A stretch of DNA of 64,000 bases. Source: Cryphonectria parasitica EP155 (Eukaryota; Ascomycota; Sordariomycetes; Diaporthales; Cryphonectriaceae). The notes beneath the pieces are model-generated. The model saw only the letters and a program-made list of their open reading frames with translations. It ran no database searches and was not told the origin of the DNA. Both the position numbers and the translations under genes were made by a program. The stretch spans positions 3,996,068-4,060,067 of the forward strand of contig NW_024468910.1 in NCBI RefSeq assembly GCF_011745365.1. Direction: 5' to 3'. Of this stretch, positions 23,135 to 33,304 are shown piece after piece; position 1 is the stretch's first letter, and every line of letters begins with the position of its first letter.

Positions 23135-24850
23135 GAGGAAAGAGGGGGTGCGCCCAGGTTGGAAGGGAAAAGAATAGACAAGAGGAACTGTGCTGGAGCA
23201 GCGTTTGTACCATACGAGGCATAGACAAATGATTGTACTTTGTTGCCGTGTGTATTAGCTCTGAGGCGGTTTGACTATGCAATGAAGTTTTGGTCGTCCC
23301 ATCTGCTGTGCATGTATATTACTTGTATACGTTGTGTATAAACGTCGAGGCCACGCATCAAGTATACACGTACTAATGACAATATTTTGTCGAGTCGGCC
23401 ATTCAAGTACAGATGTCATGCCGCTTACCGTAATCATTCCAGCCTAGGACGCCCAATCCAGATTATGAGTGAGACATACATGCATTCACTCACTACAGAG
23501 AAAGGGTGAAATTCTGAAGACAACGACGACAAGTCCCTTTGGACATTCGAGCTGTTCAGTCTCAGCAACAGATTGTTCACGTGCACTCTTGAACAGAAGC
23601 GCATGTGAAGATTGTTCATCTGTTGTCCGTCAGACTCGCATCGGCCCCTCGCATTCTCTTCTCTGATTTTCCCCCACCCCCTTCCCGTCCTGACCCGGGG
23701 TGGTGTTCCTTGAAACTTTCCTGGTTGCACTCTTGTGTGCTCGGACGTCTCAGCACATGCAGTCTTCCGAGGAGGTTGGTGCGGGAGGGGAAAAAAAAAG
23801 GACTTTGTGGCTTCTTCTCAATTCCTTGGGCTGAGGTCTCTTGTTCGAGGCGCAAGGGGAAAGGTGCAGTACTCTCAAAGTGTGCTCTGGTTCAGCTGAA
23901 AGGCACAACCTTGTTGTTGTTCCTCTTGCCCGGGGTAGCCGAGCCAGAGCAGTTGCAGAGGATGGTGACTGCATTATGAAACTTACTATAGTACTTATGT
24001 AGAAATGGAGGATTCAAAATGGCAAGAGAGGAGGATGGGAAGAGAGGAAGGAGCCAGCCAGTCCACTCTGATAACTTGGTAGCAGTAGTGCTGCCGCTTA
24101 GCCGGACTGGGCTCGATAAGGATGCAATCTTGTGGTTCTCTCTCTCTCTCTCTTCATCTGTAAGATTTCCTTTTGTTCTTTTATTTTTATTTTCTATTCC
24201 CTCACTCTGCTGACTATCACTTCAGCCAAAGTGATAAGCCACAACGAAAACACACACTCCGACCATTCACCTTGATACCTCAACATGGTCACTTCTTGAC
24301 CAAGGCTTGCCCAACAAAGACTTCGCAACTGCAGTGCCGCTTACTCCCGGGATCCATTTTATCGTGGCTTTTGAAGAAGAAAAAATCCACAGCGGATGAC
24401 AAGCCCGGCACTAATTAGTTCACACCGCAGAAAGAACAGATAGAGACGCCTTAGCTGAAAGCAGGGTCTTCGTCCAATCTCAGAAACACAACCAAACACC
24501 CAAGATCGTCTCATTGGACTGGGCCTTTCTGAAGCAAGTATTCATCGTTGGAATCTTGCCTCAGGTTTTGTGACGTTGAAGACACGACGAACCTTGCATC
24601 CTGCTTTCTTTTCTAATTCTCCTTTCCCTCTCTTTTCTTTTATTTCTTCCTCCTTCTGTCTTTTTTGTTTTTTCACTCTTACTTTTAACTCTAATACTTC
24701 CCTGGGTGCACGTCACACGAGGCCTGTCCTTCTACCCACATAATCGAGCACAATCCTTTCGGAACTGGGTCTTGAGAACGAGAGCCAGTGGGCCTCGGTG
24801 AGGACGGAGGAAGACCACAACTCACACTATTAAGCCGGCTCGCTGCCTCG
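23135..24850. other. Intergenic region, no gene seen
   Basis: Begins with the 3' UTR of the MICOS gene and continues with short unsupported frames. T-rich and CT-rich stretches (24140-24200 and 24605-24690) are typical of a fungal promoter or leader for the following frame. Confidence 0.55.
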
Positions 24851-25615
24851 ATGACTGCTGCTGCTGCTGCTCCTGTTGGTCCTCCTCCCGCTAAGGATGG
24901 GTCCCCAATCTCATCAACAACGGGCCGCTGGTGGTCGAGACCACGAATAGCATGGCTGGCCCGTAGTGACGCGTCGGCCGGGGGCGAGCACGAGAATGAG
25001 GACATGGGGGTCCCACCACCCCTGGCCACGGATGAGCGGCAGCAACAGTCGTCGTCGACCTCTGAGAAGGAGGGGGCAGCAACGAGACGGCCCTGGTGGA
25101 AGACACGCAAGGCATTCGTGGCGTACGCTCTCGCTGCCGTGCTGCTTGTGCTCTTCGTGGTGTTGTTGGTCTTGGGACTCTTGGGATATCTCAAAAAGGT
25201 AGGCCCTATTTCGAGCAATCTTCAGAACAGTTCTGGTGGTGGTGCTGCTGCTACTTCTTCCTTATCTTCTCCTTCTACTGCTACCACCTCTTCATCATCT
25301 TCTTTTACTTCTCTCGACCCTGCGGATCCTGTCTCTACCCTCGTGCCGCCACCGTCGCCGGCTACTATTTCTGGAGGAGTGGGGCCCCCGACAAACCTCC
25401 CAACTACAAATGCAGTAAGGAAACTGAATTCCCCGAGTGTGGCTTGCGGGTGGTTACCTGAATCGCTGTCGATCCATGTCTGCAATCTGGAAAAGATCAA
25501 GCTCAAGGTTCAAGGGCCTGGCCGTGGCTATGATTTCGTCCTAGTTCAGAGCCCTCTTCTCCCCCCCCCCCCCGGCTTCCTCCTCCCCCTTATCGTTCAT
25601 ATGTGTCTGGTATAG
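24851..25615 (+). CDS. Hypothetical single-pass membrane protein, C-terminus uncertain
   Basis: The first ATG gives a 254-residue frame. An Ala/Pro-rich cytosolic-type head with basic WWSRPR and RRPWWKTRK patches leads to a strong hydrophobic segment at about residues 94-112 (AYALAAVLLVLFVVLLVLG). A Ser/Thr/Pro-rich region with one NSS site follows. The last part is doubtful: a possible splice donor (GTAGGC, 25199) follows LKK, and the frame runs through a 12-13 base C run (25561-25573), where a length error would change the end. If the intron is used, the stable part is 24851-25198 (116 residues). No family was recognised. The carboxylesterase starts 190 bases beyond the end of this frame on the same strand. 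Confidence 0.4.
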   Translation: MTAAAAAPVGPPPAKDGSPISSTTGRWWSRPRIAWLARSDASAGGEHENEDMGVPPPLATDERQQQSSSTSEKEGAATRRPWWKTRKAFVAYALAAVLLVLFVVLLVLGLLGYLKKVGPISSNLQNSSGGGAAATSSLSSPSTATTSSSSSFTSLDPADPVSTLVPPPSPATISGGVGPPTNLPTTNAVRKLNSPSVACGWLPESLSIHVCNLEKIKLKVQGPGRGYDFVLVQSPLLPPPPGFLLPLIVHMCLV

Positions 25616-25804
25616 TTGAAATGATGACATGGACATACTTTTCTTTTGTTTTAAAGAATAACTCTCTGACCTGGTGGTCTCTTTTTCTCTCGCTCTCTTT
25701 TCCCTTTCGTTGACGGGCTCGTCCCGTTGGAGAGAAGAGGGAAACAACGCTCCTTTTTCGTCCTTGCTCTCGTTTCCCTCTTTGGCTCTCTTTTCGAGAG
25801 CGAC

Positions 25805-27604
25805 ATGTCTCGACATGGTCGCTCTCAGACCAACTGGACCCATCACGTGGCACCAGCCCAGACAGCCTTCATCCTCGTCTTGATCATATTGCTAGTCTGC
25901 CTACTCACAAACGGACTGCTAACAATCGCCCAGCCTGGCCAAAACCCCACGGTCGACCTGGGATATGCCACCTACGAAGGAGAGACCGTCGCCGGAGGCA
26001 TCAACCGGTTCCGCGGGATGCGCTATGCCGCTGCCCCCGTCGGTGATCTAAGATGGAGAGCGCCCGTCTCACCACCCACCTCGACAGACACCCAGTCGGC
26101 CCAGGACTTTGGTCCCATCTGTCTGGGCACCTCGGCACCCTACCCTTCCACCACCGAGAGCGAGGATTGCCTCTTCGTCAACGTGTGGGCCCCCTCAGGC
26201 GCCAACACGACTGCCAAGCTGCCCGTGTGGCTGTTCATCCAGGGAGGCGGATACGTGACCAACGCCAATGCCAACTGGGACGGCGCTGAGGTGGTCATGA
26301 AGTCGGGCAACCAGATCGTCTTTGTCAACTTCAACTACCGCGTGGCGCTGTGGGGATTCCTGGCGAGCGCGAGGGTGAGCGCCGACGGGGCCCTCAACGC
26401 GGGCTTGCTGGACCAGCGCTTCCTCATGCAGTGGGTCAAGACCAACATCGCCTCCTTTGGCGGCGACCCAGACAACATCGTCATCCACGGCGCCTCGGCC
26501 GGCGCAGGATCTGTGGCCCTCCACCTCACAGCCTACGGAGGACGCGACGACGGCCTCTTCACTGCTGCCATCGCCGAGTCTGTCTTCTTCCCTGCGCAGC
26601 CTTTTGTGCCGCAACTTGAGTACCAGTTCGACCGCCTCGTCAACTCCACAGGCTGCGCCGACGAGGCCGACGATGACCAGCTGACATGCCTCCGCGGTCT
26701 GAACACCACCACCCTTCAGGCCCAGAACATCCCCTTCCCATTCCCAGGACGCGATGCTACCCCGGAGCCCCTTTTCTACTGGACCCCTTGTATAGACGGC
26801 GACTTCATCCGTGACCTCCCCTACGACATGTTCGCCTCGGGCAACTTCGTCAACGTCCCCCTCTTATTCGGCAACGACAACAACGAGGGCTCTGAGTTCG
26901 CCACCGACGCTGCCACGAGCGACGACATGGTCAACTTTTTACAAAACAACTACCCCCTCCTCACCACCAACGACACCGACGCCATCGTCAGCCTCTACCC
27001 CTTACAAGAACCCGCACCCGCCATCGCCGGACACGCTGCCTGGTTCCCGTCCGCCAGCATGGCATACGGCGAAGCTACATTTATCTGTCCCGCCATCACC
27101 ATCCTTGCCGCTTATGCTGCTGCTGCTGCTGCTGCGTCTGCCTCGTCGTCCTCCACCACCAGCGACACCCAGCTCTGGAACTACCGCTACAACGTCCTTG
27201 ACCAGACCAACGCAGCCGACGGCCTTGGCGTCCCCCATCTCTGGGAATCCTACGCCGTCTTCGGCCCCTCCAATCTGGACGACGCCCCCGCCCCAACCAG
27301 CTACCTTACCTACGACGCCAACGCCGTCCCCCTCGTCATGGACTATTTCCTCTCCTTTGTGAGAACGCGCGATCCCAATACGCTACGGGCCGAGGGGAGT
27401 CCGGCATGGGATGCGTGGGTGTCATCGTCTGATGGCAATGGGAGCAGGATTGTGCTGGAGACAAATACGACGCACATGGAGGATGTTACGCCGGAACAGC
27501 GGGCGCGGTGTGCGTTTTGGGAGGGGCTGACACCGCGGACGCAGCAGAAGAAGAGGAGCGTGGAGTTATGGGAGGGGCATCATGTATTTGGGCATGAGAT
27601 ATGA
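25805..27604 (+). CDS. Type-B carboxylesterase/lipase, membrane-anchored or secreted
   Basis: An alpha/beta-hydrolase of the carboxylesterase/cholinesterase family hydrolysing ester substrates. The frame is a single 599-residue exon from the first ATG; an earlier in-frame extension has no ATG. A hydrophobic segment at about residues 21-42 (AFILVLIILLVCLLTNG) follows a basic head and serves as signal peptide or type II anchor. Family landmarks are FRGMRYAAAPVGDLRW, SEDCLFVNVWAP and FIQGGGYV at the oxyanion hole. The nucleophile elbow is GASAG with Ser231, where the family more often has GESAG. The acid is Glu361 in NNEGSEF and the base His478 in GVPHLWESYAVFG. The catalytic triad looks intact. 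The Ala-rich stretch near residues 435-450 is a GCT/GCC expansion. Substrate unknown. Confidence 0.88.
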   Translation: MSRHGRSQTNWTHHVAPAQTAFILVLIILLVCLLTNGLLTIAQPGQNPTVDLGYATYEGETVAGGINRFRGMRYAAAPVGDLRWRAPVSPPTSTDTQSAQDFGPICLGTSAPYPSTTESEDCLFVNVWAPSGANTTAKLPVWLFIQGGGYVTNANANWDGAEVVMKSGNQIVFVNFNYRVALWGFLASARVSADGALNAGLLDQRFLMQWVKTNIASFGGDPDNIVIHGASAGAGSVALHLTAYGGRDDGLFTAAIAESVFFPAQPFVPQLEYQFDRLVNSTGCADEADDDQLTCLRGLNTTTLQAQNIPFPFPGRDATPEPLFYWTPCIDGDFIRDLPYDMFASGNFVNVPLLFGNDNNEGSEFATDAATSDDMVNFLQNNYPLLTTNDTDAIVSLYPLQEPAPAIAGHAAWFPSASMAYGEATFICPAITILAAYAAAAAAASASSSSTTSDTQLWNYRYNVLDQTNAADGLGVPHLWESYAVFGPSNLDDAPAPTSYLTYDANAVPLVMDYFLSFVRTRDPNTLRAEGSPAWDAWVSSSDGNGSRIVLETNTTHMEDVTPEQRARCAFWEGLTPRTQQKKRSVELWEGHHVFGHEI

Positions 27605-28065
27605 GTGGACGTTGAAGGTTTTGAATGTGAGTGAGTGAGTGAGTGAATTTGGAAGATTGTATATATCTTCAAGTTTTCATGACAAAACTTTTGTGGGTAT
27701 ATATGTTTGTATATATTACACAATTTGGATGCGAATATATAATGAACACTTCTGGACATCACTTATAAACAAGCCGCAGTTAAATAAGAAAAGAAAAGAA
27801 AAACTGTGGTAACAGTGATATTGAGGTATTAATTAACTTTTCTAGAGGCCGCAATAACTATTCGGGCTCTCGAATATTGTAGCGAGATACTTTTTTGGAT
27901 CCCAAACATCTAATTTTCTTGCTTGGCTTCTTTTTTTTTAATCTCTTTTGAAATCCAGCTCAGTCCAGCAAAGCTGTATTCATCATCTTCTTTCATCTTG
28001 ATTCATCTCCGTCCTCACAACATCTCCCATCATCACATCATCATCGCCTTGGTTGTTCAGTGTTT
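27605..28065. other. Convergent 3' region
   Basis: Lies between the carboxylesterase stop and the end of the minus-strand membrane protein gene. AT-rich with TATATA-type stretches, a short GTGA repeat (about 27628-27645) and poly-T, consistent with two 3' UTRs. No gene seen. Confidence 0.6.
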
Positions 28066-31000
28066 TCAACCAAAACTCGTATCAACACTCCCATCCTCCT
28101 TGACCCAGTTCACCCACTCACACCGACACCCACCCGTGCCTCCATCCGTGCCGCCCCAGCTCAGGTCCCCGTCTGGAAACGCTGGGTTCACGACGGGACT
28201 TCCGTACGCGATGTTATTGGCAAACGTCTGGGCGTCGGTCCTGTTGATGACCTGGTTCTCCTCGACGGCCAGGGCGAAGCTGTACTTGGTCTGCAGGTTG
28301 CCGCCGTGCGTGTCCTCGCCGATGGTGATGGGGTAGGGGAAACTGCCCGGGCTGGTGGTGTTGGACGAGGCGGCGGTGCCGGACGAGCCGATGAGGCGGG
28401 CGCCGCCGCCGTTGGTCTTGCGGGTCCAGATCTTGACCACAAAGCGCGTCTGCGTCCACGTCACGTACCAGGAGGCGCTGCTCTCCAGCACGCCGCCCGA
28501 GGCCGGGTCGGCTGTGGACGTGTTGTCGATCGAGCTGACGTAGATGGTCTTGTTGAAGTAGCTGTAGAAGCCGTAGTGCTCCGTGTCCAGGCCGCGGTCG
28601 TACAGGCGCAAGGGCTGCTGGAACGGGTACGGATGCAGCTGGGCCGTGGCGCCGGTGCCGTCGGGGTTGAGCATCGGTGCTGGCAGGATGGAGGCCAGGC
28701 TACCGCTGTCTCGGCGCGTCTTGCGCTTGGAGGAGGAGGAGGTCGAGTCGGTGAGCATGTTGGGCCCCGCGCTGCTGGACACGTTGGTGAAGAAGCTGAT
28801 GTAGAAGGGCGTGGGCTCGCCCGACTTGTTGGCCGACACGATGCCGTCGGTCCAGTTGCCCAGGAACCACATGTCGTCATAGGACGGTGCTGCAGGGTTG
28901 GGCGCGATGCCTGTGTCGTAGAGGGTGTCCCGGCGGATGAGCTCGTCTGCCTCCCGCCGCTGCTTGTTAGATGGTTCGCTGCCGTAGAGGGCATCTGTCG
29001 CTGTTGCTGAGGCTGCGCTAGACGTGGTCGATGTGGTCGTCGCCGTCGTCTTGGTGGAAGAAGAGGCCGACTTGGTCGAAGCAGTGACCCCTTCCGTGGT
29101 TGTCGGGGTCGGGGCGGCGCTGTTGGGAATGTCCCACAGCTCGCGCGTGTTGTTGTCGTACTGGATCTGGAAGATGAAGGTGGGTTGGTCTGCGTCGCTC
29201 GGCTCATTCGCAGCCTGCTGCTCAGGAGGCAGCGAGCAGCTCCACAGCGAAGCAGGCTCGACACAGCCTGTGATGGCTTCTGAGTTGTCCGGGCCGACGA
29301 CCGTCGCGAGACCCGTGGGGATCGCTGGGAAGTCGGTCAGGTTGAGCCAGACCGAAGCCTGTTCTGGATTGTCAGAACCTGATGGTGATGCATTATTATC
29401 AGCGCCGCTGGAGGGACTTGCAGTAGCAGATGCGCTCTTGGCGCGGTGCAGTTCACGCGACAGCACGACACCCAGGACAACACCGAGGATGGTCAGCAGC
29501 CAGAAGGCCAGGCAGATGAAGAGCCAGAGCCGTCTGCGCTGCCGACCCTCTCGGCCTGAGCGTCCGTAGCAACCTTCCTCTGGCAGGCAGCCTCGGCCTT
29601 TCCAGAAGCCGCCGACCTTGCGAGCGAGAACATCCTCTTTCTCGTGGCGCCGCCTCGTCTTTTCGACTTTGGCGGCAGGATCATCGCCGTGCACGGTTTG
29701 GAACTGGTCACCAACATATGTGCCGGCCACTCGGTCAGGGAGCGGAGCGTCCGCTGCTGCGGCATCCGGTCCGGTGAGAGCCGGCGTCAATGGCACATCC
29801 GACATCTTGATATCGCCTTTAGACGACATGTCTCTGTCGAGGCCTGGGCTTCCGGGCATCGGTGAAGGTGGGAACTGGTTCGCCAGGGGATGGTTTGGCG
29901 GGAACACGGCGCGAAACCGAACAGGCTGCTGGGACTCCTTCTCAGACGACGGCGTACGCTCATAGGGCGGCGGCACGTCACTGGGGTCAGCGTTGTCTGC
30001 CATTACCATGCCAGCCTTCTCAGAGCGTGTATCCGATCCAGATGAACTGGGCGGAGGCGACGCGCGAGAGGAGGATGCGATGGTCGGCGACGGCTCCCGG
30101 ATGATGGGCACCACGGGCCGCAGTGTGGATGCGGATGCGTCCGACGGGGCGTACTCTCGGGCCATGTAGCCGGGCTTCTTCTCGTCGGCGCCCTTCCACC
30201 ACTCGTCGGGGCTTGCCGCCTCCTTGGCCGACCTGGCGGATGACGGGCTGAAGCGCTCCTTAAACGGTGTACTGACGTGATCCCACCAGCCAGATCGCGA
30301 TCGGGTGGTCTCTGGAGAGATCTTGGACAAGGCTGACTGGGGGGATTTACCGTCTTCCTCAAACAAGGTCACTGGTGTGAAGTTGTCGTCGTCAAAGTCA
30401 TTCTTGGAAAGGCTGGCCTTTGTCGATTTGTTCTTCTTGAGATCAGATGGCACGGCGGGCACAGGGGGCACAAAAGACTGGCCAGTGGACTGTGCATATA
30501 TGTTGGGGTGACGAGCAGGCGACCATCCATCTTCCGTATCGGGCGACCAAGCCGATTGGGAAGCTTGGCCAAGATGGTATCGAGGCTGTGTTGAGGAAGT
30601 TGGCTGAGGGGGAAACCTGTCTGTGGGGGTGGCGACGGTTGCAGTTGAGGGGCTGATCGTCCTGCTAGCAGCATCGTCTTCGGACATGGACATGCCAATG
30701 ACGATCTTGCTCTCTTCGGGCGAAAGATAGCGCTGTGAGGTCGGAGTGGCGCTGGCAGGAGACTGATTGTTGTTATTCCGCAGCCAGGCCCAGTTGCCCA
30801 TGGAAGCAGACGAGGGAGACCCCTCCAGGGCCCGCAGGGCACTTGCATCTGCAAATTTGCCTGTTGCGCTGGCATCTGCAAACTTGCCCGTCGCGCTGGG
30901 GACTGGAGAGGGTTTCACAATCTGGGCAACGTGTTGGGGTCCTTTGCGGAAGCGGGTCATGTCTGTGACGAGCTTGATTCCCAGCCTCTCATTCTGGAAT

Positions 31001-31197
31001 TGCTGTCGCTTTCGTGACTTCAGTCTCTGGAGCTTGGGGGCTGACTGTTTGGACTTTGAACGACGTGCTGTTATTGTGGTTGACAGATTCGAGGGTTTTG
31101 GTGGGGTTTTGGTGGGTGGCAAAGCTGTTTCCTCGTCGGTCCAATCCTCCCAATCATCTCGAGATGCAGCAGCATGCATGGCTCGAAGGTCTTGCAT
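28066..31197 (-). CDS. Large single-pass membrane glycoprotein, function unknown
   Basis: A 1043-residue protein in one exon, starting at the first ATG (MQDLRAMHAAAS). About 555 N-terminal residues are hydrophilic, Ser/Pro-rich and charged, and so probably cytosolic. They are followed by a basic stop (GRQRRR) and one membrane segment at about residues 557-580 (LWLFICLAFWLLTILGVVLG). The remaining 460 residues carry many N-glycosylation sequons (NLT, NNT, NWT, NKS, NVS, NKT, NTS, NTT, NRT) and end in a Gly-rich, Cys-containing block (GGCRCEWVNW). This indicates a type II protein with a large external or lumenal domain. Similar fungal proteins are, as far as I recall, sometimes labelled glycoprotease family, but I see no catalytic motif to support that. 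A 27-base tandem duplication inserts nine repeated residues near position 105. Role unknown; a cell-surface or wall-sensing function would be speculation. Confidence 0.8.
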   Translation of the reverse strand: MQDLRAMHAAASRDDWEDWTDEETALPPTKTPPKPSNLSTTITARRSKSKQSAPKLQRLKSRKRQQFQNERLGIKLVTDMTRFRKGPQHVAQIVKPSPVPSATGKFADASATGKFADASALRALEGSPSSASMGNWAWLRNNNNQSPASATPTSQRYLSPEESKIVIGMSMSEDDAASRTISPSTATVATPTDRFPPQPTSSTQPRYHLGQASQSAWSPDTEDGWSPARHPNIYAQSTGQSFVPPVPAVPSDLKKNKSTKASLSKNDFDDDNFTPVTLFEEDGKSPQSALSKISPETTRSRSGWWDHVSTPFKERFSPSSARSAKEAASPDEWWKGADEKKPGYMAREYAPSDASASTLRPVVPIIREPSPTIASSSRASPPPSSSGSDTRSEKAGMVMADNADPSDVPPPYERTPSSEKESQQPVRFRAVFPPNHPLANQFPPSPMPGSPGLDRDMSSKGDIKMSDVPLTPALTGPDAAAADAPLPDRVAGTYVGDQFQTVHGDDPAAKVEKTRRRHEKEDVLARKVGGFWKGRGCLPEEGCYGRSGREGRQRRRLWLFICLAFWLLTILGVVLGVVLSRELHRAKSASATASPSSGADNNASPSGSDNPEQASVWLNLTDFPAIPTGLATVVGPDNSEAITGCVEPASLWSCSLPPEQQAANEPSDADQPTFIFQIQYDNNTRELWDIPNSAAPTPTTTEGVTASTKSASSSTKTTATTTSTTSSAASATATDALYGSEPSNKQRREADELIRRDTLYDTGIAPNPAAPSYDDMWFLGNWTDGIVSANKSGEPTPFYISFFTNVSSSAGPNMLTDSTSSSSKRKTRRDSGSLASILPAPMLNPDGTGATAQLHPYPFQQPLRLYDRGLDTEHYGFYSYFNKTIYVSSIDNTSTADPASGGVLESSASWYVTWTQTRFVVKIWTRKTNGGGARLIGSSGTAASSNTTSPGSFPYPITIGEDTHGGNLQTKYSFALAVEENQVINRTDAQTFANNIAYGSPVVNPAFPDGDLSWGGTDGGTGGCRCEWVNWVKEDGSVDTSFG
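30845..30898 (-). repeat. 27-bp in-frame tandem duplication in the membrane glycoprotein gene
   Basis: Two copies of a 27-base unit (30845-30871 and 30872-30898) differ at three positions, and each encodes the same nine residues (SATGKFADA-type unit). The length is a multiple of three, so the frame is kept. Confidence 0.9.
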
Positions 31198-33304
31198 GGT
31201 TGTAGGAATAAATGCAGATGAAAGAAAAGAACAGCACAAGAAGATGGGGGCTTTTTTTTTCTTGGTGTATTATACGACGAGATGTGGAGGACGACTGCCA
31301 GACAATAGACAATAGGGACGAGGTAGGAGGGGAAAAAAAAAAAAAAAGAAAGAAAAAGGGACAATAGGGTTACTACGTAGAAACCGCCATAAGCCGAGAA
31401 CAATGGGAATGTCTCAAGCTTGAGAGCATTGACCTCGAGAGATCGAACCTGAAAGAATGTTGGAACAAAAGAACAGGAAGAAATCACAATGGACCAGCCT
31501 TGACAATAGATGTTCGTGGGAAAAAGAGAGAAGGGGTCTGGCTAGGAGGGATTGAGTCCACGGAAGTTAGTTCGCCAGCCTCTCCGAGGGAGCTTCGAAG
31601 CTTCGTGCCGCTGGAAGCTGGCAAGCCATCTCTTTCTCCACCTGTCGTAATTGCCTGTCTGACGATGAAGCGGATCTGACTGGCCCGACTGGCGCAGGCG
31701 TCTCGAGATGAATCTCGCCATTCTTCCTGCATCGGTCCAAGGCTCGTTCGCCTGCGATGGAGGGCGCTTAGTGGTTCTCGAGGCTTGTCTTGAATGGAGC
31801 AGGGCTGGTGGAACTTTGTTTGAGCGTGTACATAGTATTGCGTAGCCGCCCAACCTCGAGCTACAAGGAATGCGGCTTGTACCAGATTGGCCAGCTTCCA
31901 GGATGCATGTAAGATGATTGGCTTGACCAGGCCCACTGCACCGATGGACCCTCTGCAAGCAAGCGCCCGTTACCAATCGCTCCAGACGACTGCTTCATTT
32001 GTGCTGCACAGCTTCAAGGGGTTTTTCTTGGCCCCTGCAGATGGCGAATCCCAGACCACGAGTGCTCCTCTGCAACACGGTTAGTTAGTCCCGAGAGTTC
32101 GTACCTTACATGCGCGTCTTGATACTGACGAAGGCCTTTGCAGATCTGAAATCCCGCAGAGAAAAAGAAGAAGAAAATCGATTTCGCAGGGATAAAAGGC
32201 GTTTCATGTTTCACGCCAGGTCTGTGGGGCCACACACACAGCTGATGTGTTGCCGATACAACACGAGTGATTCGAACCTGTGGTCGAGAGAGTTCCCAGC
32301 TTGAGGTCTGCAGCTGATCATACGCAAGCTTTCGGGTCAGTCGGAAGTGAAATATAAGGATTGGGAGGCGTCTCGGCTGCTGCTGCCGTCTGATCGCCCG
32401 GTATCTGTCTGTTCTCTGATCTGCTAACCAAGGTCAACATCATGTGTTGTCAGATGTGAAGAGCCAGTGCACGTCACGTCAAGCCTCGAGAGCCGATCCA
32501 AAGCCAATTCCGCCGTACCAGCTCCCTCCTCCAGGGGCCTCTCCTTCCCCTTCGCAGCAGGGACGCAACGTTCCTTCCCTGGCCGGAGCCAGGCTGCAGC
32601 GGCAGCATTCTCTAGACGGAGGCGACGGGAGAGAGCGAAACGGCAGCCGGCGGTCGGGAGGGGAGATCTAAAAGAATTGTCTTATGCCTGGTCCCGAACA
32701 AGAAGAAGATAGTTTCTTATATATCAGACAATATAGACAGTCAGGACGCTTCATACAAAAAAAAAAAAAAGGGGGGGGGGGTTGCACAGAGTACTAATCA
32801 TCAAACTTACGCTTCTGTCTCTTTTCTGGTTAGGCGCGGACGCATCCGAAAGCTGCCAAGTCCGCCTCCTATCAGCCCAGGTCCGCGGGTAATGGAAGGC
32901 AGGTCGTCAGTTGATCAATTTCACCGCTTACACTCCCATGCTAGGACTTGACCAGATCCAATACTATTGATAGGGCAGATATTGAATACGATTTCAGGAA
33001 AGACTTGCTAGCTAATGAAAGCATTGTTCAGCAGAGAGCTTTCAGGCAGGCAGAGTATTCCACTCGTAGGAGCTGCTCAGCCTCAGTTCAATGACTGTGG
33101 GTTAACCTGTCTCTGGCAGCAGCAGAACCGGACACCGGCTGTACAAAGTCTCCAAAGAAGAGGATGATCAAATAGAGAAAATGGTAAAAGTCAAGTAGCA
33201 ATAAAGATCAAATGTGTTTTTCTTATTCATTTCGGTTCTTTGCAATACTTTCATCACTTTATACAGTAAATAAGCCATAAAATTCTTCAACTTATTTCCA
33301 CCTT
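31198..33304. other. Intergenic region, no supportable gene
   Basis: Holds the upstream region of the minus-strand membrane protein gene and then short frames without ATG starts or domains. An A/G homopolymer block lies at about 32757-32780. From about 32700 onward the sequence becomes visibly richer in A and T, leading into the accessory stretch. Confidence 0.55.

Noticed and set aside
25727..25804. 26-residue upstream extension of the carboxylesterase
   Set aside because: It opens with TTG rather than ATG, and the ATG at 25805 gives a normal anchor.
31484..31936. 150-residue minus-strand frame upstream of the membrane glycoprotein gene
   Set aside because: The frame has no ATG at its start, overlaps another open frame and shows no domain.
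32255..32300. tRNA B-box-like GGTTCGAATC on the minus strand
   Set aside because: The flanking bases do not form a T-arm stem and no acceptor stem or A-box is present at the right distance.
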